A stretch of DNA of 64,000 bases from Auanema rhodensis (taxonomy: Eukaryota > Nematoda > Chromadorea > Rhabditida > Rhabditidae), in contig OZ059898.1 of assembly GCA_964057225.1 (NCBI GenBank), positions 20,251,267 through 20,315,266 of the forward strand, read 5' to 3'. A program made the translations under genes and the position numbers. Positions 1 to 11,803 of the stretch are shown one piece after another; the first letter of the stretch is position 1, and each line of letters opens with the position of its first letter. The notes under the pieces were generated by a model. The model was not told the origin of the DNA and did no database searches. It saw only the letters and a program-made list of their open reading frames with translations.

Positions 1-191
1 TTATTGATATTGGTGCATGGCAACCATGACTTTAAAATTTACGTGTACTTTAATTTATGCTAATTAAGTGTACACATGATGTGCTCTTGGTATGTAACTC
101 GCTTCACGTCAAAGATAAAGAGATGCGGTTTTCAAAATTAGATTTCGCATGTCCATATTAGTCTAATAACAACTTTTTATTGATATTGGTG

Positions 192-204
192 CATGGTAAC
201 CATG
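192..204. other. Dyad element CATGGT-A-ACCATG in the monomer
   Basis: Two perfect 6-bp inverted arms (CATGGT and ACCATG) flank a single base. The element is present in most monomers of both orientations. Variants such as GGCAACC keep 5-bp arms. Short dyads are common in centromeric satellites and can extrude as small hairpins, but no protein-binding role can be read from the sequence alone. Confidence 0.7.
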
Positions 205-278
205 ACTTTGAAATTTACGTGAACTTTAATTTATGCTAATTAAGTGTACACGTGATGTGCACTTGGTATGTAACTCGC

Positions 279-288
279 TTCACGTGAA
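279..288. other. Palindrome TTCACGTGAA with a G-box core
   Basis: This is a perfect 10-bp palindrome containing CACGTG, the G-box/E-box core bound by plant bZIP and bHLH factors. It occurs in the large class of monomers reading CACGTGAAAG; other monomers carry CACGTCAAAG, CGCGTCAAAG or AAGTGAAAG instead. A second CACGTG lies upstream in monomers reading GTACACGTGATG. The motif is seen directly; binding is not shown. Confidence 0.6.
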
Positions 289-3200
289 AGATAAAGAGAT
301 GCGGTTTTCAAAATTAGATTCCCCATGTCCATATTAGTCTAAAAACAAATTTTTATTGATATTGGTGCATGGCAACCATGACTTTCAAATTTACGTGAAC
401 TTCAATTTATGCTAATTAAGTGTACACGTGATGTGCACTTGGTATGTAACTCGCTTCGCGTCAAAGATAAAGAGATGCGGTTTTCAAAATTAGATTCCTC
501 ATGTCCATATTAGTCTAAAAACGAATTTTTATTGATATTGGTGCATGGTAACCATGACTTTGAAATTTACGTGAACTTTAATTTATGCTAATTAAGTGTA
601 CACATGATGTGCACTTGGTATGTAACTCGCTTCACGTCAAAGATAAAGAGATGCGGTTTTCAAAATTAGATTTCGCATGTCCATATTAGTCTAATAACAA
701 ATTTTTATTGATATTGGTGCATGGTAACCATGACTTTGAAATTTACGTGAACTTTAATTTATGCTAATTAAGTGTACACGTGATGTGCACTTGGTATGTA
801 ACTCGCTTCACGTGAAAGATAAAGAGATGCGGTTTTCAAAATTAGATTCCCCATGTCCATATTAGTCTAAAAACAAATTTTTATTGATATTGGTGCATGG
901 CAACCATGACTTTCAAATTTACGTGAACTTCAATTTATGCTAATTAAGTGTACACGTGATGTGCACTTGGTATGTAACTCGCTTCGCGTCAAAGATAAAG
1001 AGATGCGGTTTTCAAAATTAGATTCCCCATGTCCATATTAGTCTAAAAACAAATTTTTGTTGATATTGGTGGATGGTAACCATGACTTTGAAATTTACGT
1101 GAACTTTAATTTATGCTTATTAAGTGTACACGTGATGTGCACTTGGTATGTAACTCGCTTCAAGTGAAAAATAAAGAGATGCGGTTTTCAAAATTAGATT
1201 CCTCATGTCCATATTAGTCTAAAAACGAATTTTTATTGATATTGATGCATGGTAACCATGACTTTGAAATTTACGTGAACTTTAATTTATGCTTATTAAG
1301 TGTACACGTGATGTGCACTTGGTATGTAACTCGCTTCAAGTGAAAGATAAAGAGATGCGGTTTTCAAAATTAGATTCCCCATGTCCATATTAGTCTAGAA
1401 ACAAAATTTTATTGATATTGGTTCATGGTAACCATGACTTTGAAATTTACGTGAACTTTAATTTATGCTAATTAAATGTACACGTGATGTGCACTTGGTA
1501 TGTAACTCGCTTCACGTGAAAGATAAAGAGATGCGGTTTTCAAAATTAGATTCCCCATGTCCATATTAGTCTAAAAACAAATTTTTATTGATATTGGTGC
1601 ATGGTAACTATGACTTTGAAATTTACGTGAACTTTAATTTATGCTAATTAAGTGTACACATGATGTGCACTTGGTATGTAACTCGCTTCACGTCAAAGAT
1701 AAAGAGATGCGGTTTTCAAAATTAGATTTCGCATGTCCATATTAGTCTAAAAACAAATTTTTATTGATATTGGTGCATGGTAACCATGACTTTGAAATTT
1801 ACGTGAACTTTAATTTATGCTAATTAAGTGTACACGTGATGTGCACTTGGTATGTAACTCGCTTCACGTGAAAGATAAAAAGATGCGGTTTTCAAAATTA
1901 GATTCCCCATGTCCATATTAGTCTAAAAACAAATTTTTATTGATATTGGTGCATGGCAACCATGACTTTAAAATTTACGTGTACTTTAATTTCTGCTAAT
2001 TAAGTGTACACATGATGTGCACTTGGTATGTAACTCGCTTCGCGTCAAAGATAAAGAGATGCGGTTTTCAAAATTAGATTCCCCATGTCCATATTAGTCT
2101 AAAAACAAATTTTTGTTGATATTGGTGGATGGTAATCATGACTTTGAAATTTACGTGAACTTTAATTTATGCTAATTAAGTGTACACGTGATGTGCACTT
2201 GGTCTGTAACTCGCTTCACGTCAAAGATAAAGAGATGCGGTTTTCAAAATTAGATTTCGCATGTCCATATTAGTCTAAAAACAAATTTTTGTTGATATTG
2301 GTGGATGGTAACCATGACTTTGAAATTTACGTGAACTTTAATTTATGCTAATTAAGTGTACACGTGATGTGCACTTGGTATGTAACTCGCTTCACGTGAA
2401 AGATAAAGAGATGCGGTTTTCAAAATTAGATTCCTCATGTCCATATTAGTCTAAAAACGAATTTTTATTGATATTGATGCATGGTAACCATGACTTTGAA
2501 ATTTACGTGAACTTTAATTTATGCTTATTAAGTGTACACGTGATGTGCATTTGGTATGTAACTCGCTTCAAGTGAAAGATAAAGAGATGCGGTTTTCAAA
2601 ATTAGATTCCCCATGTCCATATTAGTCTAAAAACAAATTTTTATTGATATTGGTGCATGGTAACTATGACTTTGAAATTTACGTAAACTTTAATTTATGC
2701 TAATTAAGTGTACACATGATGTGCACTTGGTATGTAACTCGCTTCACGTCAAAGATAAAGAGATGCGGTTTTCAAAATTAGATTTCGCATGTCCATATTA
2801 GTCTAAAAACAAATTTTTATTGATATTGGTTCATGGTAACCATGACTTTGAAATTTACGTGAACTTTAATTTATGCTAATTAAGTGTACACGTGATGTGC
2901 ACTTGGTATGTAACTCGCTTCACGTGAAAGATAAAGAGATGCGGTTTTCAAAATTAGATTCCCCATGTCCATATTAGTCTAATAACAAATTTTTATTGAT
3001 ATTGGTGCATGGCAACCATGACTTTAAAATTTACGTGTACTTTAATTTATGCTAATTAAGTGTACACATGATGTGCTCTTGGTATGTAACTCGCTTCACG
3101 TCAAAGATAAAGAGATGCGGTTTTCAAAATTAGATTTCGCATGTCCATATTAGTCTAATAACAACTTTTTATTGATATTGGTGCATGGTAACCATGACTT

Positions 3201-4756
3201 TGAAATTTACGTGAACTTTAATTTATGCTAATTAAGTGTACACGTGATGTGCACTTGGTATGTAACTCGCTTCACGTGAAAGATAAAGAGATGCGGTTTT
3301 CAAAATTAGATTCCCCATGTCCATATTAGTCTAAAAACAAATTTTTATTGATATTGGTGCATGGCAACCATGACTTTCAAATTTACGTGAACTTCAATTT
3401 ATGCTAATTAAGTGTACACGTGATGTGCACTTGGTATGTAACTCGCTTCGCGTCAAAGATAAAGAGATGCGGTTTTCAAAATTAGATTCCTCATGTCCAT
3501 ATTAGTCTAAAAACGAATTTTTATTGATATTGGTGCATGGTAACCATGACTTTGAAATTTACGTGAACTTTAATTTATGCTAATTAAGTGTACACGTGAT
3601 GTGCACTTGGTATGTAACTCGCTTCACGTGAAAGATAAAGAGATGCGGTTTTCAAAATTAGATTCCCCATGTCCATATTAGTCTAAAAACAAATTTTTAT
3701 TGATATTGGTGCATGGCAACCATGACTTTCAAATTTACGTGAACTTCAATTTATGCTAATTAAGTGTACACGTGATGTGCACTTGGTATGTAACTCGCTT
3801 CGCGTCAAAGATAAAGAGATGCGGTTTTCAAAATTAGATTCCCCATGTCCATATTAGTCTAAAAACAAATTTTTGTTGATATTGGTGGATGGTAACCATG
3901 ACTTTGAAATTTACGTGAACTTTAATTTATGCTTATTAAGTGTACACGTGATGTGCACTTGGTATGTAACTCGCTTCAAGTGAAAAATAAAGAGATGCGG
4001 TTTTCAAAATTAGATTCCTCATGTCCATATTAGTCTAAAAACGAATTTTTATTGATATTGATGCATGGTAACCATGACTTTGAAATTTACGTGAACTTTA
4101 ATTTATGCTTATTAAGTGTACACGTGATGTGCACTTGGTATGTAACTCGCTTCAAGTGAAAGATAAAGAGATGCGGTTTTCAAAATTAGATTCCCCATGT
4201 CCATATTAGTCTAGAAACAAAATTTTATTGATATTGGTTCATGGTAACCATGACTTTGAAATTTACGTGAACTTTAATTTATGCTAATTAAATGTACACG
4301 TGATGTGCACTTGGTATGTAACTCGCTTCACGTGAAAGATAAAGAGATGCGGTTTTCAAAATTAGATTCCCCATGTCCATATTAGTCTAAAAACAAATTT
4401 TTATTGATATTGGTGCATGGTAACTATGACTTTGAAATTTACGTGAACTTTAATTTATGCTAATTAAGTGTACACATGATGTGCACTTGGTATGTAACTC
4501 GCTTCACGTCAAAGATAAAGAGATGCGGTTTTCAAAATTAGATTTCGCATGTCCATATTAGTCTAAAAACAAATTTTTATTGATATTGGTGCATGGTAAC
4601 CATGACTTTGAAATTTACGTGAACTTTAATTTATGCTAATTAAGTGTACACGTGATGTGCACTTGGTATGTAACTCGCTTCACGTGAAAGATAAAAAGAT
4701 GCGGTTTTCAAAATTAGATTCCCCATGTCCATATTAGTCTAAAAACAAATTTTTAT

Positions 4757-7700
4757 TGATATTGGTGCATGGCAACCATGACTTTAAAATTTACGTGTAC
4801 TTTAATTTCTGCTAATTAAGTGTACACATGATGTGCACTTGGTATGTAACTCGCTTCACGTCAAAGATAAAGAGATGCGGTTTTCAAAATTAGATTTCGC
4901 ATGTCCATATTAGTCTAAAAACAAATTTCTATTGATATTGGTGCATGGTAACCATGACTTTGAAATTTACGTGAACTTTAATTTATGCTAATTAAGTGTA
5001 CACGTGATGTGCACTTGGTATGTAACTCGCTTCACGTGAAAGATAAAGAGATGCGGTTTTCAAAATTAGATTTCCCATGTCCATATTAGTCTAAAAACAA
5101 ATTTTTATTGATATTGGTGCATGGCAACCATGACTTTAAAATTTACGTGTACTTTAATTTATGCTAATTAAGTGTACACATGATGTGCACTTGGTATGTA
5201 ACTCGCTTCACGTCAAAGATAAAGAGATGCGGTTTTCAAAATTAGATTTCGCATGTCCATATTAGTCTAAAAACAAATTTTTATTGATATTGGTGCATGG
5301 CAACCATGACTTTCAAATTTACGTGAACTTCAGTTTATGCTAATTAAGTGTACACGTGATGTGCACTTGGTATGTAACTCGCTTCGCGTCAAAGATAAAG
5401 AGATGCGGTCTTCAAAATTAGATTCCCCATGTCCATATTAGTCTAAAAACAAATTTTTGTTGATATTGGTGGATGGTAATCATGACTTTGAAATTTACGT
5501 GAACTTTAATTTATGCTAATTAAGTGTACACGTGATGTGCACTTGGTATGTAACTCGCTTCACGTCAAAGATAAAGAGATGCGGTTTTCAAAATTAGATT
5601 TCGCATGTCCATATTAGTCTAAAAACAAATTTTTATTGATATTGGTGCATGGTAACCATGACTTTGAAATTTACGTGAACTTTAATTTATGCTAATTAAG
5701 TGTACTCGTGATGTGCACTTGGTATGTAACTCGCTTCAAGTGAAAGATAAAGAGATGCGGTTTTCAAAATTAGATTCCCCATGTCCATATTAGTCTAAAA
5801 ACAAATTTTTATTGATATTGGTGCATGGTAACTATGACTTTGAAGTTTACGTGAACTTTAATTTATGCTAATTAAGTGTACACATGATGTGCACTTGGTA
5901 TGTAACTCGCTTCACGTCAAAGATAAAGAGATGCGGTTTTCAAAATTAGATTTCGCATGTCCATATTAGTCTAAAAACAAATTTTTATTGATATTGGTGC
6001 ATGGTAACCATGACTTTGAAATTTACGTGAACTTTAATTTATGCTAATTAAGTGTACACGTGATGTGCACTTGGTATGTAACTCGCTTCACGTGAAAGAT
6101 AAAGAGATGCGGTTTTCAAAATTAGATTCCCCGTGTCCATATTAGTCTAAAAACAAATTTTTATCGATATTGGTGCATGGCAACCATGACTTTAAAATTT
6201 ACGTGTACTTTAATTTATGCTAATTAAGTGTACACATGATGTGCACTTGGTATGTAACTCGCTTCACGTCAAAGATAAAGAGATGCGGTTTTCAAAATTA
6301 GATTTCGCATGTCCATATCAGTCTAAAAACAAATTTTTATTGATATTGGTGCATGGTAACCATGACTTTGAAATTTACGTGAACTTTAATTTATGCTAAT
6401 TAAGTGTACACGTGATGTGCACTTGGTATGTAACTCGCTTCACGTGAAAGATAAAGAGATGCGGTTTTCAAAATTTGATTCCCCATGTCCATATTAGTCT
6501 AAAAACAAATTTTTATTGATATTGGTGCATGGCAACCATGACTTTAAAGTTTACGTGTACTTTAGTTTATGCTAATTAAGTGTACACATGATGTGCACTT
6601 GGTATGTAACTCGCTTCACGTCAAAGATAAAGAGATGCGGTTTTCAAAATTAGATTTCGCATGTCCATATTAGTCTAAAAACAAATTTTTATTGATATTG
6701 GTGCATGGTAACCATGACTTTGAAATTTACGTGAACTTTAATTTATGCTAATTAAGTGTACACGTGATGTGCACTTGGTATGTAACTCGCTTCACGTGAA
6801 AGATAAAGAGATGCGGTTTTCAAAATTAGATTCCCCATGTCCATATTAGTCTAAAAACAAATTTTTATTGATATTGGTGCATGGCAACCATGACTTTAAA
6901 ATTTACGTGTACTTTAATTTATGCTAATTAAGTGTACACATGATGTGCACTTGGTATGTAACTCGCTTCACGTCAAAGATAAAGAGATGCGGTTTTCAAA
7001 ATTAGATTTCGCATGTCCATATTAGTCTAAAAACAAATTTTTATTGATATTGGTGCATGGTAACCATGACTTTGAAATTTACGTGAACTTTAATTTATGC
7101 TAATTAAGTGTACACGTGATGTGCACTTGGTATGTAACTCGCTTCACGTGAAAGATAAAGAGATGCGGTTTTCAAAATTAGATTCCCCATTTCCATATTA
7201 GTCTAAAAACAAATTTTTATTGATATTGGTGCATGGCAACCATGACTTTCAAATTTACGTGAACTTCAATTTATGCTAATTAAGTGTACACGTGATGTGC
7301 ACTTGGTATGTAACTCGCTTCGCGTCAAAGATAAAGAGATGCGGTTTTCAAAATTAGATTCCCCATGTCCATATTAGTCTAAAAACAAATTTTTATTGAT
7401 ATTGGTGGATGGTAACCATGACTTTGAAATTTACGTGAACTTTAATTTATGCTAATTAAGTGTACACGTGATGTGCACTTGGTATGTAACTCGCTTCACG
7501 TGAAAGATAAAGAGATGCGGTTTTCAAAATTAGATTCCTCATGTCCATATTAGTCTAAAAACGAATTTTTATTGATATTGATGCATGGTAACCATGACTT
7601 TGAAATTTACGTGAACTTTAATTTATGCTAATTAAGTGTACACATGATGTGCACTTGGTATGTAACTCGCTTCACGTCAAAGATAAAGAGATGCGGTTTT

Positions 7701-8630
7701 CAAAATTAGATTTCGCATGTCCATATTAGTCTAAAAACAAATTTTTATTGATATTGGTGCATGGTAACCATGACTTTGAAATTTACGTGAACTTTAATTT
7801 ATGCTAATTAAGTGTACACATGATGTGCACTTGGTATGTAACTCGCTTCACGTCAAAGATAAAGAGATGCGGTTTTCAAAATTAGATTCCCCATGTCCAT
7901 ATTAGTCTAAAAACAAATTTTTGTTGATATTGGTGGATGGTAACCATGACTTTGAAATTTACGTGAACTTTAATTTATGCTAATTAAGTGTACACGTGAT
8001 GTGCACTTGGTATGTAACTCGCTTCACGTGAAAGATAAAGAGATGCGGTTTTCAAAATTAGATTCCTCATGTCCATATTAGTCTAAAAACGAATTTTTAT
8101 TGATATTGATGCATGGTAACCATGACTTTGAAATTTACGTGAACTTTAATTTATGCTTATTAAGTGTACACGTGATGTGCACTTGGTATGTAACTCGCTT
8201 CACGTCAAAGATAAAGAGATGCGGTTTTCAAATTTAGATTCCCCATGTCCATATTAGTCTAAAAACAAATTTTTATTGATATTGGTGCATGGTAACTATG
8301 ACTTTGAAATTTACGTGAACTTTAATTTATGCTAATTAAGTGTACACATGATGTGCACTTGGTATGTAACTCGCTTCACGTCAAAGATAAAGCGATGCGG
8401 TTTTCAAAATTAGATTTCGCATGTCCATATTAGTCTAAAAACAAATTTTTATTGATATTGGTGCATGGTAACCATGACTTTGAAATTTACGTGAACTTTA
8501 ATTTATGCTAATTAAGTGTACACGTGATGTGCACTTGGTATGTAACTCGCTTCACGTGAAAGATAAAGAGATGCGGTTTTCAAAATTAGATTCCCCATGT
8601 CCATATTAGTCTAAAAACAAATTTTTATTG
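4757..8630 (+). repeat. Dimer-rich zone (352-bp alternation) with mixed monomers
   Basis: Two monomer types alternate in parts of this stretch. One has GGCAACC, GTGTAC, CACATG, CGTCAAAG and TTCGCATG; the other has GGTAACC, GTGAAC, CACGTG, GTGAAAG and CCCCATG. The CAACC marker of the first type falls at 4773 and 5125, and again at 6181, 6533 and 6885, each 352 bp apart. From about 7200 to 8630 the order becomes mixed, with TTGTTGATATTGGTGG and GATGCATGG types interspersed. A single-base change at 6318 (TATTAG to TATCAG) removes an in-frame stop and creates an accidental 60-codon open frame at 6217-6399. Confidence 0.75.
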
Positions 8631-8635
8631 ATATT

Positions 8636-11600
8636 GGTGCATGGCAACCATGACTTTGAAATTTACGTGAACTTTAATTTATGCTATTTAAGTGTACACA
8701 TGATGTGCACTTGGTATGTAACTCGCTTCACGTCAAAGATAAAGAGATGCGGTTTTCAAAATTAGATTCCCCATGTCCATATTAGTCTAAAAACAAATTT
8801 TTATTGATATTGGTGCATGGCAACCATGACTTTAAAATTTACGTGTACTTTAATTTATGCTAATTAAGTGTACACATGATGTGCACTTGGTATGTAACTC
8901 GCTTCACGTCAAAGATAAAGAGATGCGGTTTTCAAAATTAGATTCCCCATGTCCATATTAGTCTAAAAACAAATTTTTATTGATATTGGTGCATGGTAAC
9001 CATGACTTTGAAATTTACGTGAACTTTAATTTATGCTAATTAAGTGTACACGTGATGTGCACTTGGTATGTAACTCGCTTCACGTCAAAGATAAAGAGAT
9101 GCGGTTTCCAAAATTAGATTTCGCATGTCCATATTAGTCTAAAAACAAATTTTTATTGATATTGGTGCATGGTAACCATGACTTTGAAATTTACGTGAAC
9201 TTTAATTTATGCTAATTAAGTGTACACATGATGTGCACTTGGTATGTAACTCGCTTCACGTCAAAGATAAAGAGATGCGGTTTTCAAAATTAGATTCCCC
9301 ATGTCCATATTAGTCTAAAAACAAATTTTTATTGATATTGGTGCATGGCAACCATGACTTTAAAATTTACGTGTACTTTAATTTATGCTAATTAAGTGTA
9401 CACATGATGTGCACTTGGTATGTAACTCGCTTCACGTCAAAGATAAAGAGATGCGGTTTTCAAAATTAGATTCCCCATGTCCATATTAGTCTAAAAACAA
9501 ATTTTTATTGATATTGGTGCATGGTAACCATGACTTTGAAATTTACGTGAACTTTAATTTATGCTAATTAAGTGTACTCGTGATGTGCACTTGGTATGTA
9601 ACTCGCTTCACGTGAAAGATAAAGAGATGCGGTTTTCAAAATTAGATTCCTCATGTCCATATTAGTCTAAAAACAAATTTTTATTGGTATTGGTGCATGG
9701 CAACCATGACTTTTAAATTTACGTGTACTTTAATTTATGCTAATTAAGTGTACACATGATGTGCACTTGGTATGTAACTCGCTTCACGTCAAAGATAAAG
9801 AGATGCGGTTTTCAAAATTAGATTTCGCATGTCCATATTAGTCTAAAAACAAATTTTTATTGATATTGGTGCATGGCAACCATGACTTTAAAATTTACGT
9901 GTACTTTAATTTATGCTAATTAAGTGTACACGTGATGTGCACTTGGTATGTAACTCGCTTCACGTGAAAGATAAAGAGATGCGGTTTTCAAAATTAGGTT
10001 CCCCATGTCCATATTAGTCTAAAAACGAATTTTTATTGATATTGATGCATGGTAACCATGACTTTGAAATTTACGTGAACTTTAATTTATGCTAATTAAA
10101 TGTACACGTGATGTGCACTTGGTATGTAACTCGCTTCACGTGAAAGATAAAGAGATGCGGTTTTCAAAATTAGATTCCCCATGTCCATATTAGTCTAAAA
10201 ACAAATTTTTGTTGATATTGGTGCATGGCAACCATGACTTTGAAATTTACGTGAACTTTAATTTATGCTAATTAAGTGTACACATGATGTGCACTTGGTA
10301 TGTAACTCGCTTCACGTCAAAGATAAAGAGATGCGGTTTTCAAAATTAGATTCCCCATGTCCATATTAGTCTAAAAACAAATTTTTATTGATATTGGTGC
10401 ATGGCAACCATGACTTTAAAATTTACGTGTACTTTAATTTATGCTAATTAAGTGTACACATGATGTGCACTTGGTATGTAACTCGCTTCACGTCAAAGAT
10501 AAAGAGATGCGGTTTTCAAAATTAGATTCCCCATGTCCATATTAGTCTAAAAACAAATTTTTATTGATATTGGTGCATGGTAACCATGACTTTGAAATTT
10601 ACGTGAACTTTAATTTATGCTAATTAAGTGTACACGTGATGTGCACTTGGTATGTAACTCGCTTCACGTCAAAGATAAAGAGATGCGGTTTCCAAAATTA
10701 GATTTCGCATGTCCATATTAGTCTAAAAACAAATTTTTATTGATATTGGTGCATGGTAACCATGACTTTGAAATTTACGTGAACTTTAATTTATGCTAAT
10801 TAAGTGTACACATGATGTGCACTTGGTATGTAACTCGCTTCACGTCAAAGATAAAGAGATGCGGTTTTCAAAATTAGATTCCCCATGTCCATATTAGTCT
10901 AAAAACAAATTTTTATTGATATTGGTGCATGGCAACCATGACTTTAAAATTTACGTGTACTTTAATTTATGCTAATTAAGTGTACACATGATGTGCACTT
11001 GGTATGTAACTCGCTTCACGTCAAAGATAAAGAGATGCGGTTTTCAAAATTAGATTCCCCATGTCCATATTAGTCTAAAAACAAATTTTTATTGATATTG
11101 GTGCATGGTAACCATGACTTTGAAATTTACGTGAACTTTAATTTATGCTAATTAAGTGTACTCGTGATGTGCACTTGGTATGTAACTCGCTTCACGTGAA
11201 AGATAAAGAGATGCGGTTTTCAAAATTAGATTCCTCATGTCCATATTAGTCTAAAAACAAATTTTTATTGGTATTGGTGCATGGCAACCATGACTTTTAA
11301 ATTTACGTGTACTTTAATTTATGCTAATTAAGTGTACACATGATGTGCACTTGGTATGTAACTCGCTTCACGTCAAAGATAAAGAGATGCGGTTTTCAAA
11401 ATTAGATTTCGCATGTCCATATTAGTCTAAAAACAAATTTTTATTGATATTGGTGCATGGCAACCATGACTTTAAAATTTACGTGTACTTTAATTTATGC
11501 TAATTAAGTGTACACGTGATGTGCACTTGGTATGTAACTCGCTTCACGTGAAAGATAAAGAGATGCGGTTTTCAAAATTAGGTTCCCCATGTCCATATTA

Positions 11601-11803
11601 GTCTAAAAACGAATTTTTATTGATATTGATGCATGGTAACCATGACTTTGAAATTTACGTGAACTTTAATTTATGCTAATTAAATGTACACGTGATGTGC
11701 ACTTGGTATGTAACTCGCTTCACGTGAAAGATAAAGAGATGCGGTTTTCAAAATTAGGTTCCCCATGTCCATATTAGTCTAAAAACAAATTTTTGTTGAT
11801 ATT
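8636..11803 (+). repeat. Two tandem copies of a 9-monomer HOR (1584 bp)
   Basis: The variant AAATTAGGTT at 9991 recurs at 11575, a shift of 1584 bp (9 x 176), and all nine monomer types between follow in the same order. Copy 1 is about 8636-10219 and copy 2 about 10220-11803. The join near 10215 is visible because a TTGTTGATATTGGTG start, typical of another monomer type, is fused to GCATGGCAACC. Copies differ by few changes (CTATTTAAG at about 8686 against CTAATTAAG; AGATTCCCC against AGGTTCCCC at the end), so the duplication is recent. Confidence 0.85.

Larger units (their letters stand above)
177..352 (+). repeat. Representative satellite monomer (176 bp, forward)
   Basis: This is a typical copy. 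Starting at TTATTGATATTGG it runs through a near-palindrome CATGGTAACCATG, an AT-rich stretch around TAATTTATGCTAATTA, a block of palindromic hexamers (GTGTACAC, CACGTG, GTGCAC), TTCACGTGAA, the segment GATGCGGTTTTCAAAATTAG, and the core CATGTCCATATTAGTC before the A/T run that leads into the next monomer. Common variant sites are CACGTG or CACATG after GTA; CACGTGAAAG, CACGTCAAAG or CGCGTCAAAG; GGTAACC or GGCAACC; and CCCCATG, CCTCATG, TTCGCATG or CCGCATG. The 176-bp length is not a multiple of three, so no reading frame can run through successive monomers. Confidence 0.95.
1..4851 (+). repeat. HOR pair of 17/16 monomers
   Basis: The rare variant GTGCTCTTGG at 81 recurs at 3073, a shift of 2992 bp (17 x 176). 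The unique variant TAGTCTAGAA at 1391 recurs at 4207, and TTCTGC at 1991 recurs at 4807, both with a shift of 2816 bp (16 x 176). The block of about 1-2035 is therefore duplicated at about 2993-4851, with one monomer lost from the second copy between about 3540 and 3700 (the CACATG/TTCGCATG monomer near 545-700 has no counterpart). The second copy diverges after about 4851, where CGCGTCAAAG becomes CACGTCAAAG. Confidence 0.85.

Noticed and set aside
6217-6399. 60-codon open frame (starting MLIKCTHDVH) in forward monomers
   Set aside because: It is the satellite itself read across one monomer border. It is open only because the usual TAG in TATTAGTC is TATCAGTC here. The 176-bp period is not a multiple of three, there is no gene context, and the frame ends in the next monomer.
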